In this document: positions 34,840-48,509 of the stretch, in pieces
Numbering within the stretch: the stretch's first letter is position 1
Layout: each line of letters begins with the position of its first letter
NCBI GenBank assembly: GCA_950022655.1
Contig: OX465579.1
Location: 140,191,118-140,255,117 of the forward strand
Source of the DNA: Alentia gelatinosa
Taxonomy: Eukaryota; Annelida; Polychaeta; Phyllodocida; Polynoidae
DNA: 64,000 bases
Reading direction: 5' to 3'
Notes under the pieces: model-generated
The model's input: only the letters and a program-made list of their open reading frames with translations
Database searches by the model: none
What the model was told of the DNA's origin: nothing
Made by a program: the position numbers and the translations under genes

Positions 34840-37800
34840 CATGAATCTATTGCATCAGTGGGTCTTAAGGGGCTGAGACTATCTATTATTCATCTTGTAG
34901 AACGGTCGAATACTATTTCACTGATAATTACTTTTTACGGTTGAAAAATGTTCACAGGAGTAAATAATTTTGAATGGAGTAAATGGGACTTATTGCATCG
35001 CCTTATTACATTCATAAACGGTTTTCATTATAATAGTTTGCCAGTGTCAGTGATCCTTATTGCATTGCCGTTCGCAGAAATAAGTACATGTTCTTAATAT
35101 CATTAGACATGTACAATGTATGCATTCGAAAAATACTTCGGCGAAGTTTTTCTGAATACAAATGATATACTAATATTTAGCCCCAGAGTCCTCCCAAATG
35201 ACTGCTGTCGAGTAGAGGCTTCCTTTTGAGACATTACCTTATAATGGGCGATTGATGTTGTATTACTACGAGTCTTTTATATCCTTATTGCATTAAAGAA
35301 ATGGAAGGAGAGCGAAGACTAAGAACCTATAATTAATTTCGTTTTTTTTAGTAAACATCTTCTTTTCAATGTAGGTCGCTCATTATTACTTATGTTTCTT
35401 GAGCAGCTCAAGTAAGCCAACCTCGATGGCATGCCTCACGTGCATAAGCGTACTTCTGCAGGCCATGCACGATCACGACGACACCTGTGCACGCGTAAGA
35501 CGAATGTCAACCTGTCAGCTTCCAGCACCCCCCTCCCCTGCTTTCTGTCTGAAAAATGAGCCGGGCCGCAAGGTGGCGTTACAAGGGGCTGGTGACATCT
35601 CGGTCACGTGACCTTTGGGCTTTGTGTCCCTGACCAGAGGACGATTGTTCTCCGGAGAGATGCCCTCTTTTCCATTCAGCCATCTAACTCTATTGATGGC
35701 GTTCTTCTTCGCTGAGGAAATACATCATTTGCCATGACCGTTCTGTTGCTGTTGTCTATCAATTTTGCATACAGCAATCCGTAATTGAATTCAACAATCT
35801 ATATATGCCTTGCCACCTCTGCAAAATTTTAATGTATTTCACGTTGATTTTTATATATTTGCTTTTGGTCAATATCCGCAATGGAAATCTGATATTGACT
35901 GGATAAAGGTGTTGAATTACTTCCAGCTAATACATCAAGTGGTGCACTATCCTCGCATAGATGCGACATTATTCTTGGATGAGGTTTAATCAGGCTAATA
36001 ACTGTATATTCCTATATTTAATCAAAGTCGAACAATAGTTTTCTTTTTTCATTTCTGCCAATGAGCTTATTGCAGCTTTGGCACTTACATTTATGTTGTC
36101 ACCAGCAGATTTGGTAAGTAATTATTTACTTGTATACTGTGAGGTGAATATTGAAACTTCTTCACCTTCCAATTTTATCTGTAAATCTTTACAGAAAATC
36201 CCTATATCTTACATGGGTTGATCTCTTAGAGAATGTGTATCGCGTTCTCTAGAAGTACAATAACCACCGTCCCCTTCTCTTGCAGTAGAATCTTCCCCGT
36301 GAATTAACCATAGCAGACGACATTGAAAGGTCCAGCGGGCGCCGACCCCTCTCAATGGCGCTCCGCTCTCACCGGCCCTGTATACGCAGCTCCCGGTTCC
36401 GGCCCTGGTGACACGACCACCTCAAGGGACGGCGTTATTAAATATTGAGCGGCATCTCGCCGCCCTAGTTTGTCTCCTGATTATCTGGGGAGGCCGATGG
36501 GGAGCCGATAATGGCCTAGTTGCGTCGTCGCCTCAGAGACTTCTGTTAGTCCGATATACGCCAAAGCAAACACACTAGCGTCCGCATCAATTACCAGCAG
36601 GATTAGACGACAGTTGAACACGAATGTCGTGCAGTCTCTTCTGGCCAGACCTTGTGGGAGTGGTAGGGGTGGAGCCTGAGTTTGTTACTGAGATTAGTCT
36701 CTCATTGTGTAATGGTCCGTAATGGAATGGCGGGAACAGCCAGTACTGAAAAATTAACTAGACTGTTGGCCTATCGTGTATTCGAACCACTAGGATAATT
36801 ACCCCTTTGCAAAATCTGTTATAAAGACAGGGTACTACTACCAGTATTATAGTAACATTAATTAAGTAAACTAGACAAGTGCCCTATCGTATAGTAAATT
36901 CATGTTGATAATTCCTCACTGGAGGATATATGTTGAAAAAAGGCGTGACTATCAGTATAATAGTAAGTTTGATACTCTGAAGGTATAAAATAAGTCAAGA
37001 TCTTCTACAATCTCACTCCAATCTTCGTTTCCTTGTAATACCTTTAACATCTGGACATATATGCCCTCATGTCTTCCAAGTAATCTTGCTCATCCTTTGC
37101 TACTGTTCTACCAAGCTAAATGAGGCATGTTTCTCATGTTTCTCTTTCGGGATTTTCGTTCCATTTGAGAAACGACGCACAGGAAACACATCCCAGAATA
37201 CATAGTCTAGGAGCCTACAGTAAAAACAATTACTGCGCTTGGTGAGATTGGCAGGAAGCCCGGCTTGCTCCCCAGGCGGTGCCTAAGGTCATTTAGATTG
37301 CTTTTAACTGGGTTTTATACCAGTGTCCTTAGACCGCCTGCATAAACCTCTGTGAACGTGTTAGCAGGAACCATCTTTGGAGGTCGATAACAACGGCTAC
37401 CCGTTACCTGCTGTCCCTCCGTGACAGACGCAGATACTAATAAATGGGAATTGCCGTCTCCTGGGTGTTGAGAAGCAGGAACCTTCTGCTTAATGTGGAC
37501 TATTATCCTTCTTTCGCACTGACATTCACCCTTAATATAGGACGATGAATGGGAGGCTTACATACGGGGATTTCTCTGTGACCAACGACACATCATGCTT
37601 TGCCTGCTAAGTTGGATAAATGGCTTCCGTCCCTGCCGCATTAGTACACCTAAACGATGTGATGGTGGTACCCTAACCCGGGAGCAAGCCATGCGACCGC
37701 ATACGCACACAGGGCATATGGGGGAAGATATTACTACTAACTGCTACTTCCGGTAAGATTTGCATACGTATTACAGATTCATGCGCATTTACGTCGCAAC

Positions 37801-38042
37801 TAAATAAACGCTACCGAGCCCATTCACCAACCTGGGGCTATGTGTATGCATCCTGTGTCTACGAAAACTTTCAAGCCCGAATAAGTTTACACTTACTCAA
37901 ATTCATTACGCTATCAACCCAGCTCAACATTTCTCTATAGACACATCTAGGTCTCCTACCTTGCACTGTTTAGCTGAGTTCAACATGTATTTGAGGGATT
38001 GTCGTGATTTATAATGATAATTCTAGTGAATTATTCTGCACA
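34840..38042. other. no gene recognised
   Basis: AT-rich with G+C-rich islands at about 35400-35620 and 36290-36680. The word CTTATTGCAT recurs near 34988, 35053 and 35283. A strong donor (GTAAGT at 36114) follows a short frame and is noted in the findings. Confidence 0.4.
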
Positions 38043-38100
38043 TGTATATATATAGACACATATATATATTACATACATGCAATATGAATGAGTATATACA

Positions 38101-38164
<64 letters not shown>
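38043..38164. repeat. (TA)n microsatellite with GTA interruptions
   Basis: TATATA and GTATATA words become a pure TA array at about 38107-38151. The Tyr-Ile frames on both strands are translations of the repeat. Confidence 0.97.
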
Positions 38165-41100
38165 GTTGTTGAAGCCAGTTTTTCAGCTTATTACAATCTG
38201 ATACGGTCAGGTTTACAGAGCTTACCTGACCAGAAGGACTAATCCATTCCTTCAGAGGAAAATAAGTTTCGGTAGACACGACATTATCGGCAATTCATTA
38301 GACGGCACGTGTCAATAACCGGTGCCAGCTGCTGATATATAGACCTCTAGTGGAGTATGATGGATCTGGCTGGGCTGCGGCGCTCCTGCTGCCAGGGTGA
38401 TTCATTACCTGGGGTACCCGGTACCCAGGCCAGTTCCCACGGAGGTGGTCAGTATGACGTGGTACGCGTGGGCACTACCTGCCCAGCATGATCACATCCA
38501 GAGGCCTGCATTGCCCTTAGCAAGGCCCAGCTGCCTTGTTTACTGCAACTCCTGCTATTGCAAATCACAGTAGTCTATGAGGGCGTAGACAAATACCCTC
38601 TGAGTTTGCTTGCCTCCCAAGTGGCCGATATAAATGACCTACTGCACTGCAGCTTCGACCAAAGGCGTGCTCATCTTTGTCCGCTTTTGTAGCTGGCATG
38701 CTCACCAGGGGGCCTTTGAATTAGTGAAGCATTAGTTCAGAATTATTGGACAAGTCTTTATGTAGATGGATAGCACTTTTTAACTTAACCTTTTCGGAGT
38801 ACCATCAAGTAACCTAAATCCTTCAGGGGAGAGAAAAGAAATTCCGAATGAGGGGGACATCAGTCAATGTTCGTTCGGGGTCGAAGCATTGACCTTTGTA
38901 TAGTGAATAAAGCCATTACCATACAGACTAAGAATCTCGCTCTGTTGTACTAATTGTCTAATTGTGTTTCCTTGGAACCGATGCCTCATCTGGTTCTGTC
39001 ACGGGCCTACTGCGTTGCTCCATTGATATCAACCCTGCGCCTATGGTTTGGTAAGATCGCTCCTTGGGACGACCCGGAACCGTTGTTTCCTTGCCTGCAC
39101 AGGGGCCATCCATCAAGAGAGGGCTTCTCCCGCCCCCTGCGAGGGGAAACCTGGTCTCCACTACTGAAAGGGGGCGACTCAAAACAAAAAGTGGAGCAAT
39201 TAACGTTTGGCTGCTGTTGTAATTGTCTTTGTGGGCAGTAATTAGTCTTACAGTCGCCTCGGTCAGCAAGGTCGTGGCTTCCATTACTGCCGTCCCTCTC
39301 CTCCTGAGCGAGTTGCTCGCCGAGCTACTCCGGGGTCTGACGTAACCTCCTGCCCAGGTCACTCACTCGGGGGGACATGGGGGAAGGTGATATTGCCAGT
39401 ATCAGTGCTAGTTGGTGCCTCATCTGTCAGCCCATCTGTATGGGTCTCGGCGGTCTTCTGTCAGCCGTTCCACAAGGCGGGCAGGCCCTGTGTTACATAG
39501 ACCTAATGTTAATCTTTTTCTCCCCAAAAGAGAGGGTTGCATTTCTCTGGAGACAAATTACACGCCCATACTCCTAAAGCTCTCTGTAGTGATAAAAGAG
39601 CGCAATAAAAAGCAAGGTTACTTCAAGGATGCCTACCTCACGGCCCACTGGATCCCCGCACTGTGTGTGCAGGCTGCTTCACGGGTGTTGCTCCTTTGCA
39701 ACTTATTTTGACCTTCCTTAATTTATGAACCTAAAGCGACACGTGGGACCTGTTTCTATACATGAACGGGTTTCATTCATTCACTTTACAATTATAATAA
39801 ATTAGTGACCGCCTTTTCACACCTGACGTTACTCGCGTCTCTTCTAAGAATGATATAAATTGATCAATTGATTCCTGGTTAATAGAAATATTAGTGTTGT
39901 TCATTGTATTATAACAATAAGATATATCGTATATATCATATAAATGTGGGTCCGTTTAGAATTCCTAGACACTGTGTTATTTGTACCATGTTGAGTAGAA
40001 GGATTTTAGAGCATTGACACACTCCAAGGTTGTTCTACGCACTTATATCTACACTGCTTTGATCACTGATGATATAAAATAAGATATAGATGTGGTTGAT
40101 TCCCTCAGTTATATCAAAGACGTTCCCTTATTAATGCATCTTATAACATCCTCTGGTCACAACCAAGTAAAAGTGGGTTTTCCATATCAGTATGTACACT
40201 ATAGGGGATAAAATGTACCCAAATAGATCCCCATACATATGTGAAGAGGTCAAAATCTAATTTGTGGGAGTATTGTGAGAACCGATTTCATTAACCATGA
40301 TGATAAGGATTGGACAGATGTAGTAATTTCTGTTATTAATAATTCCCTTTAAATCGAAGTAAAAATAATCTACATAAGGGGGAGTTGATGACAATATTAA
40401 TCAAAAAGATGTGTGTGGAAATTAATGTAGAAATGTAACCTTCCTACATAGCACTGAGTATCAGCTCAGAGCAGGTCACAAATCCTGACGTGGATGTCGG
40501 CCCCCGCACCACAGGAGCAGGAAACAGCTCTCAGCCATGGACCTCGGCTTAGAATATTCCTAATGCACACCGGGTAGCCTTTCACAAAGAGTTTCTCCCC
40601 TTACACACCCAACCGTGGTTCGTGACAGTCAGTGGCGGATATGTGGCCCCCATCTGAGGCACTATGTACTGTAAGCTGCTCCCTGAGCCGTCCATGGGAA
40701 CTGCGCACCCCTGCCCAGCTCGTAGTCGCAGGGCCTATAATGCTTCTTCACATGTACGGCTCTCAGCACAGCATCCCTATAGGCAGTATGGTCCAAGCGG
40801 GTCACTATCATCACACCCACATCTGTTATCCTTTGAAGTAGGGAGATGCCTTTGTGTGCTTTTAGGCTCTTCAAAATCTGCAAAAATCTTTATAGGGCAT
40901 TTTATAAAATATCCCAGGACAAATGACACATGAAAGGTGGATTATCGAACAATGAGAGAATCATCGGGCTATCTTAACCCATCCATGTCTCCCATCTTAT
41001 TTGAATAATAATTCTATACATTTGCAGATCAAGGCGTATTTTGAATGGGAATTCTATTTATCCAACCACAAAGGTGTAATATGATACATGTTTAAGATAA

Positions 41101-41579
41101 TACTCTCGCCTGGGGATTGAACACAGGCCACATATACTTGTACGCGGATATGATCGGCTGTAGTACGCGATCTAAAGGATTGATCTGCCTTGAGTGCGGA
41201 TGTTTTTCATTGTAGTAGGCCACTTACGCGGCGAGGTAATCACTATGGTAGGCAGAGAACGCCATGACGTGACTCTTGTTAGAGCATAAAACAGGCGTTT
41301 TGCTGAACGTTTCAATTTGTGTCAAACAACATTAAGAGTATGGGCACGAGATACGTTATAGTACCTTGCAAGTGGAACCTTTGGAGTACGCAGGTTCGGA
41401 ACGGAGGTATTCTTGAGAATGTTCTCTTATTTCATTTGATGTCCTACATTAATGCTATTTTCACATAGGAGAATTATCGATGTAATTGATAGCTGTTATA
41501 ACTATTATTTCGTATGTGAATAATTATATAATAATATATAAAGACATTTATACTTGAGACCATTAGCTGTACATTAATG
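38165..41579. other. no gene recognised
   Basis: G+C-richer islands at 38300-38560, 38980-39500 and 40480-40850 are separated by AT-rich sequence. A strong 22-bp palindrome lies at 38408-38429 (CCTGGGGTACCCGGTACCCAGG, one unpaired G). A tRNA-like T arm on the minus strand lies at 41108-41128. Confidence 0.4.
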
Positions 41580-41667
41580 CAGAGGTAATTCAGACTGGCA
41601 ATATGATCCCTTTTGCCATATACTACTTCATAGATCTGAAGCGAATGTCACATCTAAGGTCTTGTGA
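41580..41667 (+). repeat. 88-bp dispersed repeat, copy 1
   Basis: The segment begins CAGAGGTAATTCAGACTGGC and ends near TCTAAGGTCTTGTG. It recurs at 41981-42067 with about 10-15 percent differences, both in the same orientation, about 400 bp apart. It may mark a segmental duplication or the ends of an unrecognised element. Confidence 0.85.
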
Positions 41668-41980
41668 ATATTTCTACTGCAAGCCAATGCCTGGGACCGG
41701 TCCTGTACATGCCTATCAGATTTGAACATTTCACTTTCAGTATTGCAAGCAATAACAGGCATATATCTTATATGACTAAATACCTAGCCTAGCACTGTAT
41801 CCAATAAATTTTGGAACTATTTATGATTGATATATTCCATTCTTTGGTGAATTACACATCTTTTAATTTAGTATCATTAGACGTTAGAATGATCCTATTT
41901 GTCATAATGCCCACGATACGTGTGCAATTACCGATGAAAACGTATACCATATGCTACATTAGCTTCCTCGCTTTAAATAC
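41668..41980. other. no gene recognised, between two repeat copies
   Basis: AT-rich spacer of about 310 bp between the two 88-bp copies. A 90-codon plus frame (41811-42083) runs into the second copy and is not recognised. Confidence 0.4.
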
Positions 41981-42067
41981 AGAGGTAATTCAGACTGGCA
42001 ATATGATCCCTTTATTCCATATGCTATTATATGAATCCAAAGCGAATGTCACATCTATGGTCTTGTG
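41981..42067 (+). repeat. 88-bp dispersed repeat, copy 2
   Basis: Matches copy 1 over AGAGGTAATTCAGACTGGCA, ATATGATCCCTTT and GCGAATGTCACATCTA-GGTCTTGTG, with the differences concentrated in the middle. Confidence 0.85.
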
Positions 42068-45000
42068 TTTATGGAGCATGTAGAAAAGCCATATATCGCG
42101 AATGGGAACTTGCCAAATCCTTCTGTCTTTGCCTTATCTACTGTGCATATTTGGTGGGCGTGACCAAACCGTAGGTTTCCCCTTATAAACAATCGTATTA
42201 AGTCAAGATCCGAGTTTGGACCATGGACGGATTGGATTTTTTCTTGGCCTACTGACTGGAGTTAGCTGCCGTCGCAGTGGTATGTGTGATGCATAGCATA
42301 CTGTCATATTAGTTAATGCCTACCCCACTTCTCTTTACTCACTTTCCCACCTGCGACAAAGTGCTGAATCTTTTAGTCCAAAGAAGAAATAATTTTAGCA
42401 TATATCAATGTTCAATACGCAATCTGCATCAATTTTCTTTGATGGCTGTCACACAAAGGGATGGTAAAGTGTTTCTATCGGTTTCCCTCAGGTCATAAAA
42501 CATTTCGTTAATAATTCATTGTCGACAGAGCAGAGGAATCAAGAACTACATGGTTTGCATTGATTCCCCAGTCGATTGCGGTTGGCGTCAGTGAAGCCCA
42601 CTTATTTTACCAGTTTGCCGCCGAGTCCCACCTGTATGAATAATGAAGGATGTCTGCTTTACACACAGATCACCATTTGTAAGGCAAGGCGCCATTCATT
42701 CCCCCTCCCCTTTTTGATATGTGCTGGTGTCTAATTTGATTTCCGTGATATCAACCGAGAGCTTAATTGCATTTGTAGTGAGAAAGGGCATCGAAGGGCA
42801 CAGCTATTGAGGAAACACCATGGTAGAGTGGGAATTGTAACTGCTAATACGCAGCAGTACCAAAACAGATATTATCCCATTCACATTGCGAACGTTGAAA
42901 GATTCCCATTCTATCAAACAATACCTAGATGTTGCATGCCCGGTTCCTGCTATTATCGCTCGGTTTCCGTATTGACCATAACGTATACTCCTTTAGCCTC
43001 AGAGCAAGGCTACCCACGTTTCCCAAAGATCGAATCAGAAAGCGGCCATGGAGACATTCGCACATTGTCAAAGGGATCGACCGCTCTGCTCAGGCTAAAG
43101 GCTGTGGATCTGGAGGCCCGGAGATCTGTCTAGCCTGGTGGGCCGGTTTCTGTCCGTCCGTCGGCACTTTCAGTGACAATGGCCTACGAACGGCCTTGTC
43201 ACGTCCCCATCATTGATCCCTCCACTGCTGTTTCGATCTAGTCCCCATCTGCGTTAGTAGGCAACGGTTTTTAAAACTTTGGTTTTGCTTCTGTAACTTG
43301 ACACTCTAAACATATGTAAGTTATCATTTAAATAACAATGAATGCCATGTATAGGCAACAATGAACTGGAGCTTTGTTTATCTGCACGGTTAAAGTCTAT
43401 GACGTCTAAGCTCTAAAAGAATTCATGAGAGAAATATGTCTACCTTTATGTGTTAATATATCATTGCAAAATATGATACACACTTATATATATCAGATAG
43501 CTCATGTCCTTTTCTAGTTAATACAATATGACCTTTATTCCAAACTAACCACGATCAGGCGTATTCTCATGAATCACGTATACAGTAGTCGCAAGAGCAC
43601 TGCAAGCAAGAAAGCCCTGCCTATCTGTTATATAAACGAGATTTTATCTTGTTGAGCAGAGAACGTGATATGTATAGGAGACTCTAGACATGTAGCTTGA
43701 TATTTACATTTTTCTTGTATTTGGCGGTTTAGGTACAACTAAATGGCAATATATTTGTCGCTATATCTGAGCGCAACATACCTTATCTGGTGTATTATAT
43801 ACTCGTCCTACCCCTACGCTTACGAGGAACTGCAAAGTATGTTATATCATTGTCTTCTAATTTAATCAATAATTCATACCCTGGATCACCTTGCACTGTT
43901 TATTGATATAATATATGCGTCTCTTACTTGAGGTCTGGTTAAGCAGGTTACAACAGCAAATGTTGGAGTGACTGGATAAAACCTAAACCTTTTAACGATT
44001 CACCTTTGAATTCTACAGACCTTCCTCAAAGATGAGCATAACATTTGCTTGTAGTATGAAAGAAGTGGCTATTCGATCCACTCAACAGCTGTATTTGACG
44101 TATTTGCACCGCCATCAACTTATGGAATTATATTTCTACTGCAGCGTTTGGTTATTAGATTCATCATATGTGTGCTTTTATTTCTATATACTTATAAAAT
44201 AAACAGGACACTTGTGCCACAGCCTGGCTAACCTTCACTTTTAATAAACTACAATTAGATGATACACTCATGCGAACTTAGTGCGGTCACTACTAAACCA
44301 GGAGGTACCAAGGGCCAGGTGGCTTAAGTATAGGGACTGCAAGATTACAGCGTCCAGTCTGCACTGGAGGGACCGCGCTGACCGCGGCATCTAGACAAAT
44401 TCACAAATCCTTGGTCTAATCCTGCCGCGCGGGGTAGAATCACTGGAGCAAAGATCTGCTCCGAGAAGAGGGCGCCCCAAGGATAATCTACTTAGAGCCA
44501 GCCAGGCCACCCGTCATCTATCTCCATCCCGTGTTATTGTGTATTGACAGGAGACTGTAGGCTCCCCTCCAGGCGTGACCGACATTGCTCCAGTAGATCA
44601 CAGGTCCTCTCCTCCACCCGAGAGAAGCGTGGTGGCCGACCACTCAGAATGCGCTTGGAACGGGGAAAAAAGGTGAAAGCTCGGTGTTATTATCGTGGTC
44701 AGTAGTCCCAGCAGTCCCGCCCTCCCTCAGCAGCCAGTGTTCTTCTTGGGGCACATTAGGGCGGGTATCTTGTTACTGAAGGGTTGACATTACACAGAGG
44801 AATGGATATTGTGTGTACCAAAGCAGGCAATGTCCGCGCCAGGTCAACCATATTATTCGATGTACTGTTTATGAGATTATATATGTATATATCAATATAT
44901 ATGTATATATGTGTGGACGAGTATGTATATGTCTCTTCAGAGTAACATGATATTTGCAGAGGCACACACTGGCAATACACAATCAACTATTTCTGATAGT

Positions 45001-46065
45001 GCATGGTAATATTTATGATGGCGATCATATTTCTACATGGTATTATAGCACAATCAGAAGGCAATATATCCAACTATTCGGATACAGGCTGTTTATGAAC
45101 AAAATATAGAAAAGGCAACCAATTCCATACATATTTACATTACATACTTATAATAACATGTTTTTACAATATATTGCGATATTCATGCAATACTTCCTGG
45201 TTATAAATACTTCTCTGGCGGGGTATTGCAGCGATAACAACACACACTCCCCCGAGTTATCAAACTAACTCTAACTTGTTAAGTTATTCGTCATTCAAGA
45301 ACCAGGTCAATACCCGACTTTCAAAGAAGCGTTACCGGAAGCGAGTGCAAGCCTGTCATCAGCCAACTCCTGCAGGCATGGAATTGTCCCTGATATTACA
45401 GTGGGTATCCGATTAGACCGCGACAAAGGGCCTCCGCAACGTCTAAACCTGGTGAAAAGGTCATCCATCAATGGCCATGTGTCCCAGCAGCTGAGCTTTT
45501 GTTTTTTAAGCCCTAATCATTGCGTCTCCCAGGAAAGGTTCCTTATTGGTCCCCCGGGATGGGAAGACGCTCCATTACGGAGATCACATGCGAGGAGAAA
45601 CCACGTAATTAATAGGTGCAGGCACCTCACACCTGTCCGCTTTTTTTTATTATTCTGTGCTACAAGACCAAACGGAAATTAGGACTCATTGGTAACATCG
45701 GTGTGTGTGCTCAGAATGTCCAGTTTTAAATGGACATTTAAACATGCAAGCCACCATGAATTTCAAAGTTGGACACTTAGATAGGTTTAAAGAAAGACTC
45801 CATCACATATCTCAGTGTGTGCAACAAAATCAAAGTCTTTTCATGTTTTTTAATTAAATGGTAGGCCTATTATTCATTATCATACACCCGCACACATACC
45901 TTTTATTAAGCGTTGGATATTCATGTTTAGATATACTGCCTAACGGTTAGAGAGGTTGGAGAGGTTACATAGACTCTGAGCATGCTGCAAAAACTTAACC
46001 CTTTACTAACTGTATGGGAACTCTGTGGCATTGGTAGGGTGCAGAAGGCCAGCGTCTTAGTCTTC
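42068..46065. other. no gene recognised
   Basis: G+C-richer islands lie at 42540-43230, 44280-44760 and 45400-45620, AT-rich sequence between. Frames of 60-108 codons occur in the islands without recognisable domains. A TA/GTA microsatellite is at 44878-44914. A TGTCCA/TGGACA hairpin lies at about 45717-45736. Confidence 0.4.
44878..44914. repeat. TATA/GTATA microsatellite
   Basis: Short compound TA and TG/TA repeat. Confidence 0.85.
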
Positions 46066-46125
46066 AGTCGTGCCCAGCTTACCATGGCCAGTCACCAGAC
46101 ACCGGAATACTTGCATGAACCGCCG
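46066..46125 (+). CDS. candidate first coding exon of an unknown gene (partial)
   Basis: Three signals line up. TCAGTC at 46064-46069 matches the initiator consensus. ACCATGG at 46081-46087 is a perfect Kozak context. After 14 codons (MASHQTPEYLHEPP) the sequence reads CCG|GTGAGT at 46126, a strong 5' splice site in phase 0. The frame is also open upstream (from 45982), so this could instead be part of an internal exon. No downstream exon that continues in phase 0 could be recognised, and the peptide matches no family I know. Each signal is short and may occur by chance; the combination is suggestive only. Confidence 0.25.
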
Positions 46126-46634
46126 GTGAGTGATATATTTGGACCTTATAAAGGCAGATGTTGAAATGGCAGGTTGGCTGGGAACAAGGCTTGTTACAGA
46201 AAAGACCCATTGACTGAATAAAACCCAAGACTCTTCATTTTTATTTCTTTTGTAATCCCACGGTCGTTTATCAATAATGGACATACCATTTTCTCCTAGT
46301 TGGTGCATACTTCTGCTTCCTATCCTGCATATTTCTATAGGGCAAAGGATGCTGTATATATATAGTTATAAAGACTTAACCTATCACTTTGACATGGTTT
46401 CTGTCCCAATCTGCGATATAATTAGATAGAGGGAATATGATAAAGTACCACATACCGTGCTCATACCCCAGACTCTCATCTCATTTTGCCTGACTTCTCT
46501 GTATTCTGGGGCGACAGAAAGGTAGTTCCCGTAGTGAGTAGGAACGGATGTACAACCATGGTAAGGTTGTTCTATGTAAATATTTGATCATAAGGTCCCA
46601 TTCTTAATGAAAAAATAGGAAAGTAGAGCTTTCC

Positions 46635-47405
46635 ATAAAGTCCAATGCACATCCACCAATTTAGGAACATCGATGTACCTTTGTCGGCGACAAAAGAACG
46701 GAACTTTGTCTAAAGTTGGATTCACACGGAGGGACAACTGTACCTGAGACTGGTGTGCTTCACAACTTTTCACCATTCGCTGACTATTTCCCGCTGGGTA
46801 CAAAGTTTCACAGATTGGGGTGTTCTACAGTCTCAGGGAAACATGGCGGATTCAATCCACATGGGAAGACCTACCAGGTACATATTCTCACCCCTACACC
46901 CCTACACAAGGGTACACAGGGTACACAGTCGCCGACTCAGGGCACTTCCCTGTGTGTAAAGGTGTAATTTGGGACCAATGAGACTCAAAGACTGGGAGAG
47001 AATGTGTGAAGTACATTTGTCTCAAGTGGGATTCACACGGTGGGATTCACGTACCTCATAGGCCGTTTGTCTGAGACAAATCCTGTTGAGATTCGGTACT
47101 GGAACACAATCTCCTCGTGTGAATTACAGGGTTCCATTTTGCTGAGATAAAATTTTTCCCCTGCAATTGTCGGCGACAATCACCCCTAACAAGAACCAGA
47201 AGCTCATAGATTTTGACTTTAAGCAGGTTTAAAATTTAGAGGGGCATTTACCCCTGAAATGGAAAAGGATCTCATGAGATTTTGAGCCCTGTGAGGTATA
47301 TGAATCCCACCGCGTGAATTCCATTTAACGGAGTCGTCCCGTTCTATTGTCGCCGACAAAGGTATTTCGATGTTCCAAAATCGGTAGATGTGCATTGGAC
47401 TTTAT
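46635..47405. mobile_element. 771-bp TIR element, copy A
   Basis: The left end starts ATAAAGTCCAATGCACATCC; the reverse complement of the right end starts ATAAAGTCCAATGCACATCT. The first 70 bases of each end agree at about 63 positions and include TACCTTTGTCGGCGACAA. Inside, a second inverted pair (GTGGGATTCACGTACCTCA at 47040 and TGAGGTATATGAATCCCAC at 47292) encloses a core at 47066-47249. The family word GATTCACACGG recurs. No transposase frame is present; the 71-83-codon frames are unrecognised. A diverged second copy lies at 61107-61854. No clean target-site duplication was identified. A non-autonomous DNA transposon is the best reading. Confidence 0.85.
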
Positions 47406-48509
47406 TGGAGATCTTTATTGCCCAGCATAACCAGCAGACCCAAGGAAAATGGAAGTTATCGTGGTTTGTTGAGAAATTATATATTGAACGCACAGTAAGT
47501 GCAGAGAACCCTACTATAAAACAAACAATATAAGGAATGCATATAATCGAGCAAAGAAATGACCACATCTCATACTCAAGAGGAGAAACAGAAAGACCTT
47601 ATTTACGTATGCTATATTGACATGGCCCACGAATCATTGGCCAAATATTGGACCGCTCGATGAGTATTAGTGTCCTCGGGCGTCCAAATCGGCCGTGGCT
47701 CGCCATCAGTATGCGTTCAATCAGTAAAAGTAGTCTGGGCGGTGCTGTCCCGATCCTATCAAAGAGCCGTTCGGAGAAGCCGACCATAGGAGAAGTGACC
47801 TATCTATCTTTTGCCATTACTGCTCGTCCACTCATGAAACACGTAATATGAAAGTCTGACCACCGCCAGGGGACATCTAGAATTCTCTCCCACTCCTCGG
47901 AGAAACCTTACATTGGCTCTACACCCCATAAACTCACTCCCCGAAAAGGTAGTTGTCAAGCGCTGCCTCCAAAGCAGCAGGTGTGGCCTGGCCGGGCTTT
48001 TAGCTCAGAACAGCATATAGAAAGCCGAACAGCTCAAGGCCCGTGAGCGTACTGTAGACCGGAGCCTAGCCGTGGTGCTCGCCATCTTTCCAATCTACGC
48101 GGGCCTGGATCAAGGCTTTTCTCTCCCCAACCCGAGTGCACCTTTAAGATGAACGATTCGCACTAGTGAGTATTAATCCCGTTGGAGATGATGAACGAGG
48201 TAAATTAGGGAGAGGAAATGCCGCGTTAAGGTGCCATCCGACCTGGAAGGCTGTGGGTCTGCAGAGCTACGCTTTAAAGCCAGCGACCTTGTATTGAGCG
48301 ATACTATAGGAATTCTATTTGACCCGAGCGGCATGGGCAGGCTACAGAAATCTGGTTCCAGCTGATCAGGAACGAGGGAAATAGTAGGGTGGCAAAAATC
48401 CATGCAGTAGTTCCAGTTACGCTGTCTATCCTTTTCGTGCACAAGAAAAAAAATAAAGGTACAGGGAAAACGGCAAGTAGGGGATCATGAAGCCCATAAA
48501 GCCACGAAA
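47406..48509. other. no gene recognised
   Basis: Mixed composition, with a G+C-richer island at 47880-48280. The part just upstream of 48510 may be eroded LINE sequence, but no reverse transcriptase motif was found. Confidence 0.4.
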
